Positions 9,743 through 18,068 of a DNA stretch of 64,000 nucleotides are shown here, piece by piece. The DNA lies in NCBI GenBank assembly GCA_963838805.1, contig CAWISK010000004.1:62001-126000 (forward strand). Direction: 5' to 3'. Origin of the DNA: CAVRQM01 sp963838805. Its GTDB lineage: Bacteria > Pseudomonadota > Alphaproteobacteria > Acetobacterales > Acetobacteraceae. The notes beneath the pieces are model-generated. The model did not search any database, was not told where the DNA came from, and saw only the letters and a program-made list of their open reading frames with translations. How positions within the stretch are numbered: position 1 is the stretch's first letter; each line of letters opens with the position of its first letter. The translations under genes were made by a program, and so were the position numbers.

Positions 9743-10552
9743 ATGGACGGCGGGACTGACGCGCGGCGGATTACCTTGTACCGGCCGGAAGATTTCGCCG
9801 GGATGCGCCGGGCTGGCCAGTTGGCGGCCGAGACGCTGGACATGGTCACGCCGCATGTTCGCCCCGGGATTTCCACGGGCGAACTGGATCGGCTCTGCCA
9901 TGACTTCATCGCGGCACACGGCGCGGTCCCCGCGCCGCTCGGATACCGCGGCTACCCGAAGGCGATCTGCACGTCGATCAACCACGTCGTCTGCCACGGC
10001 ATCCCCGGCGAGCGGCGGCTGGAGCCCGGGGACGTGCTGAACATCGACGTGACCGTGGTGCTGGACGGCTGGCACGGCGACAGCAGCCGGATGTACTGCG
10101 CGGGCCAGCCCTCGACACGGGCGCGCAACCTGATGGACATCACCTATGAGGCGATGCGGCGCGGCATCGCGGCGGTCCGCCCGGGCGCCACGCTGGGCGA
10201 TATCGGCCACGCCATCCAGGCCTTCGTCGAGGCGAACCGCTTCAGCGTGGTGCGCGATTTCTGCGGCCACGGCATCGGCCGCCGCTTCCACGAGGCGCCG
10301 AACGTGCTGCATTTCGGCAAGCGCGGCGAGGGTCCGGTGCTGCGGCCCGGCATGTTCTTCACCATCGAGCCGATGGTGAACGCCGGCCGGCCGGAGGTGA
10401 AAGTGCTGGACGACGGCTGGACCGCGGTGACGCGCGACCGCAGCCTGTCGGCGCAGTTCGAGCATATGGTGGGCGTCACCGGCGACGGCGTCGAGGTGTT
10501 CACGAACTCGCCCGCAGGTCTCGACAAGCCGCCTTACGCGCTGGCCGCCTGA
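9743..10552 (+). CDS. map: type I methionine aminopeptidase
   Basis: 269 aa, removes the initiator Met from nascent proteins. All expected metal ligands and catalytic residues can be placed: H85 (CHGIP), D102 (NIDVTV), D113 (GDSSR), H176 and H183 (CGHGIGRRFHE), E209 (FTIEP) and E240 (FEHMV). Length is normal. radC follows 84 bases downstream on the same strand; map-radC neighbourhood is common in alphaproteobacteria. Confidence 0.96.
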   Translation: MDGGTDARRITLYRPEDFAGMRRAGQLAAETLDMVTPHVRPGISTGELDRLCHDFIAAHGAVPAPLGYRGYPKAICTSINHVVCHGIPGERRLEPGDVLNIDVTVVLDGWHGDSSRMYCAGQPSTRARNLMDITYEAMRRGIAAVRPGATLGDIGHAIQAFVEANRFSVVRDFCGHGIGRRFHEAPNVLHFGKRGEGPVLRPGMFFTIEPMVNAGRPEVKVLDDGWTAVTRDRSLSAQFEHMVGVTGDGVEVFTNSPAGLDKPPYALAA

Positions 10553-10635
10553 GGCCCCTGACACTCCAGCGTCACGCCGGTTTGACGGCGGTTTGGCTTC
10601 GGCCGCCGCGCGGTCGGCGTGCCAGTCTGTGCGCT

Positions 10636-11382
10636 ATGGCAAGGACGCGCGGGCTATCGGAACCGGAGCTGGTGCTGGAGGCACCGCCCCCGCCCGCCGA
10701 GCCGCACGTGGTGGTGGGCGCCGAGGGCCATCGCGCCCGCCTGCGCACCCGCCTGCTGGGTGCCGGGCCCGATGCGCTGGCGGACCACGAATTGCTGGAG
10801 ATGGTGCTGTTCATCGCCCTGCCGCGGCGGGACACGAAGCCGATCGCGCGCGCACTGCTCGCCCGGTTCGGCAGCTTCGCGGGTGCCATCTCCGCCTCGC
10901 TGCCCGAGCTGCGCGGCATCGAGGGGCTGGGCGATGCCGGGATCGCCGCACTGAAGACGGTGCGCGCGGCGGCGTTGCGGCTGACGCGCGGCGAGCTGAT
11001 GGACCAGCCGGTGCTGTCCAACTGGGACAAGCTGATGGCCTATCTGAATGCCGAGATGGCGCGCGAGCGCATCGAGCAGTTCCGCATCCTGTTCCTGGAC
11101 GGCCGCAACCGGCTGCTGGCCGACGAGGCGCAGGCGCGCGGCACGGTGAACCACACGCCGGTCTATCCGCGCGAGGTGGTGAAGCGCGCGCTGGAACTGC
11201 ACGCGACCGCGCTGATCCTGGTGCACAACCATCCGAGCGGCGATCCCACGCCCTCGCGCGCCGATCTGGAGATGACGCAGGAGATCCAGACGGCGGCGAG
11301 GGCATTGTCGATCGTGCTGCACGATCATGTGGTGGTGGGGAATGGGCGGTGGCTGAGTTTTCGGAAGGAGGGGTTGCTGTAG
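10636..11382 (+). CDS. radC: RadC/JAMM-domain protein
   Basis: 248 aa from MARTRGLSEPE. The N-terminal helix-hairpin-helix-like part contains LEMVLFIALPRRDTKP and GIEGLGDAGIAALK. The C-terminal MPN+/JAMM metalloprotease-like domain carries HNHPSGDPTPSRAD, the zinc-binding motif. The historical name 'DNA repair protein RadC' is not biochemically secure; function is unknown. An in-frame ATG at 10582 would add 18 unconserved residues, so the inner start is preferred. The accessory island begins directly after this gene. Confidence 0.93.
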   Translation: MARTRGLSEPELVLEAPPPPAEPHVVVGAEGHRARLRTRLLGAGPDALADHELLEMVLFIALPRRDTKPIARALLARFGSFAGAISASLPELRGIEGLGDAGIAALKTVRAAALRLTRGELMDQPVLSNWDKLMAYLNAEMARERIEQFRILFLDGRNRLLADEAQARGTVNHTPVYPREVVKRALELHATALILVHNHPSGDPTPSRADLEMTQEIQTAARALSIVLHDHVVVGNGRWLSFRKEGLL

Positions 11383-11531
11383 GCCGCTCGACGGCGCGGT
11401 GTCCCACTCCAATAGCGGACATCCCGTGATGACCACGGTCGGCTGTTAGCGCCACCGCCGTCATCGCGCGGCGCCGTTTCGGCTCTCGATAGCGGACACG
11501 CGCCGAATACCCGCAAGCGAGCCTCGGCGGC

Positions 11532-11575
11532 GTTGCACAAGTCAAGACTTTTGGACTTCCCGGAAGGTATGACCG
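11532..11575. repeat. imperfect repeat A, left copy (partner near 13745-13826)
   Basis: The 25 bases beginning GTTGCACAAGTCAAGACTTT match the bases at 13745-13769 in about 21 positions. The following CCGGAAGGTATGACCG matches CCGGAAGATATGACCG, which at the right copy spans the resolvase start; the right copy has about 37 extra bases between the two blocks. The copies bracket the unknown-function gene and the propeller gene. The rest of the 263-base gap after radC shows no gene. Confidence 0.5.
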
Positions 11576-11645
11576 TAACGGAGACGCAGCGACCGCGAGC
11601 GTGTTGCGTGGTGTGCGACGAAGTCTCGAGCGTGGAGCGGGGAGA

Positions 11646-12274
11646 TCAGAGACTTTCCGAACGGACACTGACAAACCCGCCCGGTCCGAATGCTAAGGGT
11701 TGCAGGATAATGCGCTCAGCCTTCGTGTCGCCGGCGACCACCGCAACGCCTTCTATCGAATCGAACATTGCGTGGCACAGAATAGTGAAACATGTCGGTC
11801 CTAAAACCCAGTTAGATGAAAATGGTATAAGAACTGTCCTGCCTCCTACCATGCCGGTCAGCCGCAAATCGTGCTTTGTGGAACGCTCCCCGGCCTCGTC
11901 ATATGAAGCGCTCCACAATTGCTCCTTGGAAAGTCCAAATGAATTGAACGCGAGACTTCCCTTAAATATCGCCAGTGAACCTTGCTCCACCAAGGCCCAA
12001 TCATCATCATCGACCAACTAGTCACAAATGTTGCCGTTTCAGCTTTGGAGCAAATCTCGTGGATCATCTGTTCTGGCGTGATCACAGACTCGGTGGAACC
12101 TTTGGTAGTGCCCGATAACTTGCCGCCGAGTTGGAGGAATGAAAATACGCCGCCGGAACCGCTTGCCTCTAAACCTGCGGCACTTTCTTTTGTAATCCTG
12201 GTCACTAGACTCGAACTTAACTGAGAGAAGATGCCTTTGACGCGGTCCGCATTTAGATAGAGATAGCTTTGCAT
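11646..12274 (-). CDS. protein of unknown function (DUF6414-like?), frameshifted
   Basis: Read from MQSYLYLNADRVKGIFSQL at 12274, then, after a one-base frame change near 12015, through LVDDDDWALVEQGSLAIF to the stop at 11646; about 209 aa in total. Base composition is clearly less GC-rich than the flanks, a sign of transfer. The opening resembles proteins I recall as DUF6414, but this is memory, not a search result. Gly/Ser/Ala-rich stretch at residues 33-57, then a mixed alpha/beta segment. The propeller gene lies 72 bases upstream on the same strand, so the two may be co-transcribed. No catalytic motif is recognisable. Confidence 0.5.
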
Positions 12275-12346
12275 GATCGGCCCGCCTTTAAATCGGAGAC
12301 GCAGGACATCCTACTGAAGGGCTTGTGATCAAGGCGAACGACACAG

Positions 12347-13384
12347 TTACACCAGAACACTCCCGGAGGGTGCCACCAGCTCTTGGTTCCATGGGTCGGT
12401 GGCGCCGATCGTCTGCCAGTTGAACCCCAGGCTGCCGTTTTGGCGGACATCGGCGATCACCGCGGAGTTCCCCACCTGAGCGACCGACGCCGCTGTAACT
12501 GGGGGAAGGCTGCTACTCGGACCGGTCACTAGCTCTGGGTTCCATGGCGTGGTGCCGATGGTCTGCCAATAGAACCACAGGGTTCCGTCTTGGTGGACAG
12601 TGGCGATCACCGCGGAGTTCCCCACCTGGGCAACCGACGCCGAGGAGCTGGTATTCGGACCGGCTACCGTCTCTTGGTTCCATGGCCCACCGCCGATGGT
12701 CTGCCAGTAGAACGACAGACCGCCGTCGCCGCCGACAGCGGCGATCGCCGCGGAATTCCCCACCTGGGCAACCGACGCCGCTGTAACTGGGGAGGAGGTG
12801 CTAGTCGGAGCGAACACCGTCTCTTGGTTCCATGGCCCAGTGGCGCCGATGGTCTGCCAGTAGAACGACAGACTGCCGTCTTGGCGGACAGCGGCGATCA
12901 GCGCGGAGTTCCCCACCTGGGCAATCGACGCCGCTGTAACTGGGGAGGAGGTGCTAGTCGGAGCGAACACCGTCTCTTGGTTCCATGGCCCGCCGCCGAT
13001 GGTCTGCCAGTAGAACGACAGACCGCCGTCAGCGCCGACAGCAGCGATCACCGCCGAGTTCCCCACCTGGGCAACCGACGCCGCGTTAACTGGGCTAATC
13101 GGAGTGGCCACCACCACCTCTGGGGTCCATCCCCCATTGCCGATGGGCTGGAAGAAGAACCACACACTGCCGTCAGCGCCGACAGCGGCGATCACCGCGG
13201 AGTTCCCTACCTGGGCAACCGACGCCGCTGTAAACGTTCCAACTGGGGGGTTCGTTGTAATCGGATCGATCACCAGCTCTGGGTTCCATGGCCCACCGCC
13301 GATCGTCTGCCAGTAGAACGACACGATGCCGCCTTGGCCGACAGCGGCGATCACCGCCGAGTTCCCTACCTGGGCGACGTTCAT
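12347..13384 (-). CDS. seven-repeat beta-propeller protein (lectin-like)
   Basis: 345 aa made almost wholly of seven tandem repeats of 46-54 residues. Each repeat has the consensus VAQVGNSAVIAAV, then a short Gly/Asp turn, then SFYWQTIG, then PWNxExV. Seven copies of a ~48-residue beta-rich unit with a conserved Trp fit a closed seven-bladed propeller, as in PLL/tectonin-type lectins (fold inference). There is no signal peptide: the first repeat starts at the initiator Met. Repeats 3, 4 and 5 are near identical at the DNA level, pointing to recent duplication or gene conversion. Ligand unknown; carbohydrate or surface recognition is the usual role of such folds. Confidence 0.75.
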   Translation of the reverse strand: MNVAQVGNSAVIAAVGQGGIVSFYWQTIGGGPWNPELVIDPITTNPPVGTFTAASVAQVGNSAVIAAVGADGSVWFFFQPIGNGGWTPEVVVATPISPVNAASVAQVGNSAVIAAVGADGGLSFYWQTIGGGPWNQETVFAPTSTSSPVTAASIAQVGNSALIAAVRQDGSLSFYWQTIGATGPWNQETVFAPTSTSSPVTAASVAQVGNSAAIAAVGGDGGLSFYWQTIGGGPWNQETVAGPNTSSSASVAQVGNSAVIATVHQDGTLWFYWQTIGTTPWNPELVTGPSSSLPPVTAASVAQVGNSAVIADVRQNGSLGFNWQTIGATDPWNQELVAPSGSVLV

Positions 13385-13816
13385 CGTGGGTTCCTCTCAC
13401 GTCGGCGCAGGAAGTGCGTGGTGTGCAGCAGTGGTGAGACCTGTTGAATCGACCAGGTGTGCATGCCCGCCCCCAGTGCTTGAGCCGGGAAATATTGCAT
13501 ATCGTCCGCATTCGCTGAAAGACATGTCCCTGTGATAGCGCTAAGTTGAGAATGCTGCTGGCGCACTTCGGCACACTCCGGACGGGCGCGCCCCGATCAA
13601 GTCCTCAAACCCGGCGACTGGTTTGAGGTTCCTGCCGAGGTGCCACCCCGCGTGCAAATGGGCGACAAGCCGGGTCGTGCGCTCGCGCACTATGTCGTCG
13701 AACAAGCCAATCGTCATATCTTACTTGCCATCGGCAATCGCTTTGTTGCGGAAATCAAGACTTTCGGACGCTTTCCTTGACCTCGTTATTTCAAACGGTT
13801 ATGATGTCCGGAAGAT
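13385..13816. other. 432-base stretch without a convincing gene
   Basis: An open frame from 13550 to the TGA at 13780 reads PDQVLKPGDWFEVPAEVPP, later RALAHYVVEQANRHILLA and EIKTFGRFP, which looks like real protein text, but it has no start codon at its head and no ribosome-binding site. It may be the 3' remnant of a lost gene. The right copy of repeat A (13745-13826) overlaps its end. Nothing else is visible. Confidence 0.4.
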
Positions 13817-13826
13817 ATGACCGAAT
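13745..13826. repeat. imperfect repeat A, right copy
   Basis: Two blocks (GTTGCGGAAATCAAGACTTT onward, and TCCGGAAGATATGACCGA) match the left copy at 11532-11575, separated here by about 37 extra bases. The second block contains the ATG (13817) of the resolvase remnant. This suggests that the left copy is a truncated duplicate of the end of the upstream remnant plus the start of a resolvase gene. Confidence 0.5.
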
Positions 13827-14384
13827 TCGCGCTCCCAAAACCGACTCCTCGGCTATGCCCGCGTCAGCACCTACGGGCAGACGCTTGACGCGCAGCTTGA
13901 GCAGTTGCGGGCCGAAGGCTGCACCAAGATTTACCGTGAGAAGGCGAGCGGCGCGCAACCCGACCGGCGCGAGTTGCTACGGCTGCTGAAAGCGCTTGCC
14001 CCCGGCGACGTGGTGACGGTGACGCGGATCGACCGCCTGGCCCGCTCCACTTTCGACCTGTTCGCCATCGTCAAGCAGATCGTGGACGCGGGCGGGCAAT
14101 TCGGTCGCTGGCGGAGCCGTGGGCCGATACCGCCACCAGCACCGGGCGGCTGATGATTGCCGTCCTCGGCGGGTTGGCCGACGTGGAGCGCGACCTCATC
14201 CACCCGCACGGCGGAGGGCCGCAGCCGGGCGAAGGCGCGCGGGCAGCACATGGGCCGACCGCCGAAGCTCACGCCGCAGCAGAAGACAGAAGCACGGCGG
14301 CGACGGGCCGAGGGCGCGACGCTCAAGGAACTGGCCAAGAGCTACAATGTCGGCCGGGCGACGATTTCGAGGCTTAATGCGTGA
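13817..14384 (+). pseudogene. serine recombinase (resolvase/invertase), multiply frameshifted
   Basis: Pieces of one ~190-aa resolvase lie in succession: MTEFALPK at 13817, then in another frame LLGYARVSTYGQTLDAQLEQL with the catalytic-Ser motif YARVST, the continuous part from RAEGCTKIYREKASG to IVKQIVDAGGQF, then SLAEPWADTATSTGRLMIAV and GLADVERDLI, and finally a Hin-type helix-turn-helix tail (MGRPPKLTP to NVGRATISRLNA). Frame changes fall near 13838, 14105 and 14200. Three lesions in 570 bases is denser than in neighbouring genes, so true decay is likely. It was probably the recombinase of a Tn3-like or invertible element. Confidence 0.8.
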
Positions 14385-14527
14385 ACAGGCGAGTTCCCGT
14401 CGAGCGCTTAGCGCGTCCATTCCCTCGGACTGCTAGGAGAAACGCCCGCAACGCCTACTAGCGCGACGACGCAAAAGGCCCTTCGCCCGGCGCAGGGTGA
14501 TTGTAGGGCTAGGGACCCAGGGGCAGA

Positions 14528-14941
14528 TCATCTACGGTTATAACCGTGGAATTCTAAGATCGCCGCGTAGAACCCCCTGCGTGCTTTCGTCGTGACAAGA
14601 ACGCATCCCTCACACGCCGCGACAGCGGCAGCAATCCAATCGGCCGAGCCGTAGGGCTCGATCTTGAAGCCGGAGTTGGCCTTGCTCGCGAGGGATGCGA
14701 TCTTCAGCGAGTGAGCGGGCTTCAATCTGATCTTCTTTGCCACGTGCGGCAAAAGGTCATCATGCTCATCTTCAAAGGCGTTTTTAAGTTCGCCCATCAC
14801 GCCAGTCGGAACGCACATGCCTCCTTGCTCAAGGAGTCGCAGTGCGACGTCACGCAATGCGTTGTTTTTTGTTTGTGAGATGGTGACCAACCCGTCGCAG
14901 TCGATGACGTAAGAGGGAACCGCGCCGTTAGTCTTCGGCAT
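14528..14941 (-). CDS. PIN-like domain toxin (DUF4411 type)
   Basis: 137 aa with the acidic residues of a PIN-fold ribonuclease: D14/D16 (YVIDCDGL), E51 (MGELKN) and D101 (SADWIAA), then a strand VLVTTKA near residue 115. Proteins of this type (DUF4411 PIN-like) are predicted RNase toxins. Its start overlaps the 3' end of the XRE-ImmA/IrrE gene by 14 bases, implying translational coupling and an antitoxin-first operon. No catalytic residue appears to be lost. RNase activity and toxicity are inferred from fold and context. Confidence 0.78.
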   Translation of the reverse strand: MPKTNGAVPSYVIDCDGLVTISQTKNNALRDVALRLLEQGGMCVPTGVMGELKNAFEDEHDDLLPHVAKKIRLKPAHSLKIASLASKANSGFKIEPYGSADWIAAAVAACEGCVLVTTKARRGFYAAILEFHGYNRR

Positions 14942-16070
14942 CGTCGGTTCCGGCAGCGGACGCGAAGTCGAAATACGGGCGCTGGTATTTTGGCTTCAGC
15001 CCGGACATGCGATACAGATCGAGCGGAGAAAGAGACGACCTTTTCACCGCTGCGCCAAAGACCCGTGCAAAAGTAAACCCGTATTTGGAGGGCTTGACGC
15101 GTTCCTGCGCGACGTTTCCGCCGCCACCTTTGCTCTCGAAGTCGGGATTGCCGACTGGCTGGATCGCTTCCAGCCAGCGCGTATGCGCGCCCTCCGTCAC
15201 CAGCTTCAGCTGCTCCAGACGGATGACGGTGGCTTGCTGGCTGATGTTGAGAAATTTTGCGCAGCGACGAATCTCGTCCAGCGTCGGCTGGCTAGATACG
15301 GCGCATCGCGCGGCCGCTTTTTTTGCGAGGCCCATTGGCACAAGCACTCGCGCCGCAAAGTGGTTACAAAACCGTTCGACCTGGTTCTTTGTGACGAAGG
15401 GATCAGAGACACCGGACTTGCCCATCAATAGATGGGCTAGCTCGTGGAACAACGTGAAATTCCGCCGAGCGGCGTTCTGCCGCTGGGTATTCACGACAAT
15501 GAACCGCGACGGTCCTTCCGCAAGGCAAAATCCGCTTCCATCTTCGAAAGGGAAGCTGTCCTGCATGACGAAGACGCCCTGGGCCTCTACCGCTGCACGG
15601 CAAAGGGAGTAGAACTGGGCGGGAGTTCTCGCTCCTATCTGCTGTTCATCGGTGATGCCAAGCTGTTGCCGCATGCCCGTAGCAAATTCAACCGACCCGA
15701 TTTCGCGGAGTGTGACGTTGCGAGGCAGCCGATCCCCGTGGCCCAGACCATTCGCAACTTCCTGGAGGCGTTCGGCCCAGGCGATTGCTTCGACGGTTGA
15801 CGGAAGTTTGGGCGTCGCCGTGGGATGTGTCTGGCGGAAATCGACCACCCCCGGACTAATCTCCGGTGGCCAATCCATATAGAAAACGAAAGCTGGCACC
15901 GAAAGTTGGGCAGACAAATCCGATACGATACCCTGGTTCGGGAGTGGGTTCCCCGCTATCGCTTGCTGTAACGCCGTCTCGGGTATGCCCAAGCGCTCGG
16001 ATACCCCTCTCAGGGTAAGATGGCGCGCGGACAAGATTGATGTCAGAACAGCCTGGTTGAATGTTTCCAT
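14928..16070 (-). CDS. XRE-family regulator fused to ImmA/IrrE zinc peptidase domain (antitoxin)
   Basis: 380 aa. Residues 1-60 form an XRE-like helix-turn-helix (RHLTLRGVSERLGIPETAL). Residues ~155-260 are an ImmA/IrrE peptidase domain with H209-ELA-H213 and a third ligand E232 (VERFCNHFAA). The C-terminal ~120 residues contain a segment (KYGFTFARVFGAAVKRSSL) often found in this group. Such proteins act as autoregulated antitoxins and may be cleaved or cleave on stress. The IS insertion lies only 12-19 bases upstream of the start, so the native promoter is displaced or cut. Intact frame. Confidence 0.82.
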   Translation of the reverse strand: METFNQAVLTSILSARHLTLRGVSERLGIPETALQQAIAGNPLPNQGIVSDLSAQLSVPAFVFYMDWPPEISPGVVDFRQTHPTATPKLPSTVEAIAWAERLQEVANGLGHGDRLPRNVTLREIGSVEFATGMRQQLGITDEQQIGARTPAQFYSLCRAAVEAQGVFVMQDSFPFEDGSGFCLAEGPSRFIVVNTQRQNAARRNFTLFHELAHLLMGKSGVSDPFVTKNQVERFCNHFAARVLVPMGLAKKAAARCAVSSQPTLDEIRRCAKFLNISQQATVIRLEQLKLVTEGAHTRWLEAIQPVGNPDFESKGGGGNVAQERVKPSKYGFTFARVFGAAVKRSSLSPLDLYRMSGLKPKYQRPYFDFASAAGTDDAED

Positions 16071-16089
16071 GCGCTTAAGCGGCGGTTAC

Positions 16090-17769
16090 GTAGCCGGGGC
16101 AAAACCCCGGGCGGGAGCGATTTTTTGATTCCCGCGACGCGACGAGTTCTGATTCAACCTGGGTGTGGTTTCCCCGGTTGAGATCGATGGCCTGTCGCCG
16201 GCCGAGCTGAAAGCTCTGGTGATCCGGCTGCTCGGTGAGGTTGTCGAGTTGAAGCGTGTGGTGGCGGAACAACGCGACGAGATTGCGCGCTTGAAGGGCC
16301 TGAGGGGCCGCCCCGACATCAAGCCGAGCGGGATGGACGATGCGACGCGGCCGAGTCCGCCGCGCCGCAGCAAGCATCGTGGACGTGGCAAGTCCGCACC
16401 GCGGGTCAGCGTCGAGGATCGGGTGGTGAGGGCGGACGCGCCGCCGGGGTCACGGTTGAAAGGTTACGAGACGTTCGTCGTGCAGGACCTGGTGCTGCGC
16501 GCTCAGGTGATCCGCTACCGCCGGGAACGCTGGGTGACGGCGGACGGGCAGATGGTGCTGGCGCCGCTGCCGTCTGGCATCGCCGGCCATTTCGGACCGG
16601 AGTTGCGCCGCTTCGTGCTGCTGCAGCACCACCAGGGTCAAGTGACGGTCGAGCGGCTGACCACACAACTGCGCGCACTCGGCATCAGTATCTCCAAGCG
16701 GCAGGTGATGCGGCTGCTGATCGGCCGCCAGGACGATTTCCTCGCCGAAAGCCGTGACGTGCTGCAGGCAGGGCTGCAGACCGCGCCCTGGATCACCGTG
16801 GACGACACCGGCGCGCGGCACGCCGGCCGCAACGGCTTCTGCACGCAGATCGGCAATGACGATTTCACTTGGTTCGGCACGCGGGCGAGCAAGAGCCGGC
16901 TCAACTTCCTCGACCTGCTCCGCGCCGGGCACACGGATTACGTCGTCAACGAAGCGGCGCTCGCCTACATGCGCGGCCGCGCGCTCGCCGGCCCGGTGAT
17001 CGGCCGCCTGGCAGCCGCGCCGCAAACACGCTTCGCCGACCACTCAGCCTGGCAGGCCCACCTGCGGCATCTTCGCATTGATGAATTGCAGGTTACCCCG
17101 GATCCGGTGTCCATCGCCACGGAAGGTGCGCTGTGGGGTGCGGTGACCGCGCACGGCTTCCTGCGGAGTGCGGTGATTGTCAGCGACGATGCAGGCCAGT
17201 TCGCCGTCGGCCAGCACGCGCTGTGCTGGGTGCATGCCGAAAGGCTGGTGCATAAGCTCGACACCTTCACCGATCTGCACCGTGTCGCGCAGGAGTGCAT
17301 GCGCGACCTGATTTGGTGGTTCTACGCCGACCTCAAGGCGTATCGTGCCGAGCCGAGCACACGACGCCGCGGCGAAATGCGCGCCCGTTTCGACCGCATC
17401 TTCCGTCGGCGCACCGGCTTCGCCACTCTCGATCGCCTGCTCGAGCGGCTGCATGCCAACAAACCCGAGTTGCTGATGGTGCTCGACCGGCCCGAGATTC
17501 CCCTGCACACCAATGGCTCGGAACGCGACATCCGCTGCCACGTCATCAAGCGCAAGATCAGCGGTGGTACGCACAGCGACGCCGGCCGTGATTGCCGCGA
17601 TGCATTTCTCGGTCTGATGCATACCTCGCCAAGCTCTGTCGCTTCTGGGACTATCTCGGCGACCGGATCGGCACCGTCGGGCAGGCGAAGGTGCCGGCGC
17701 TCGCCGATCTCATCCGCTGCCGTGGGCAGCCCGCCTGACGCCTGGCGCCCGGGGTTTTGCCCCGGCTAC
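16090..17769 (+). mobile_element. IS66-family element of the single-transposase (ISBst12-like) type, 1680 bp
   Basis: Perfect 24-bp terminal inverted repeats at 16090-16113 and 17746-17769 (GTAGCCGGGGCAAAACCCCG plus GGCG). They are flanked by an 8-bp direct duplication GCGGTTAC at 16082-16089 and 17770-17777. Eight-base duplications are typical of IS66. The element carries one transposase ORF and lacks tnpA and tnpB, which matches the ISBst12 group. Each terminus is itself a short palindrome (CCGGGG...CCCCGG) and could form a hairpin. The insertion sits in the intergenic space between two divergent genes. Confidence 0.93.
16165..17738 (+). CDS. IS66-family transposase (ISBst12-like), frameshifted near the 3' end
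   Basis: GTG start at 16165. N-terminal leucine-rich coiled coil (residues ~8-50), a basic linker, then the IS66 catalytic region with TAPWITVDDTGARH, a second region GQHALCWVHAERLVHKL, and the downstream HTNGSERDIRCHVIKRKISGG containing the conserved N-x-x-E segment. The frame shifts near 17626, after AFLGLMHT; the genuine end LAKLCRFWDYLGDR...RGQPA stops at 17738. Without the shift the frame would read through into the neighbouring gene, giving a spurious 638-aa fusion. About 524 aa. Confidence 0.88.
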
Positions 17770-17787
17770 GCGGTTACGGGTTGCAGA

Positions 17788-18004
17788 ATGAACGTGCAGG
17801 ACTTTTTCACCATTGTCCAGTTGGGGGTCGGCATTCACGCGGGCACCGCGATATTGCAGCTTTCAGGTGAGCTAGGTGTTGCACCGGTCGAACGTCGCAT
17901 AGAGGCAATCGAGTCTTGGATACGCCAAGAGAAGGACCGGGGCTTCGAGCTTGAGGCGGCCAGCGATCAACTGGCCCTGCTTCGCGTGGATCTCATCATC
18001 TTTC
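17788..18004 (+). pseudogene. small membrane-protein gene, 5' part, interrupted by IS66
   Basis: ATG at 17788 (MNVQDFFTIVQLGVGIHAGT) opens a frame that reads through 72 residues to LLRVDLIIF, where the IS66 element begins at 18005. Removing the element and one copy of the 8-bp duplication rejoins it in frame with RANYDHLYRG at 20970. The reconstructed product is 159 aa. This half is soluble and probably helical (VERRIEAIESWIRQEKDRGF). It starts 11 bases after the ISBst12-like element, divergent from the toxin-antitoxin operon. Confidence 0.85.
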
Positions 18005-18068
18005 GTAAGCGTCGCGGCGGATGCACGCGGCCTATTGGTGGACTGTTTCGCGCGCTGGCAGATCAGGA

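Noticed and set aside
12347..13384. Regularly spaced ~145-base DNA repeats that could suggest a CRISPR or tandem-repeat array
   Set aside because: The repeats are in frame and encode a conserved 46-54-residue protein unit without stops; unit length is far too long for CRISPR repeats and there are no unique spacers or cas genes.
13623..13820. 65-codon ORF with a start codon in the gap before the resolvase
   Set aside because: Translation shows no coding character; the protein-like text in this stretch lies in a different frame that lacks a start.
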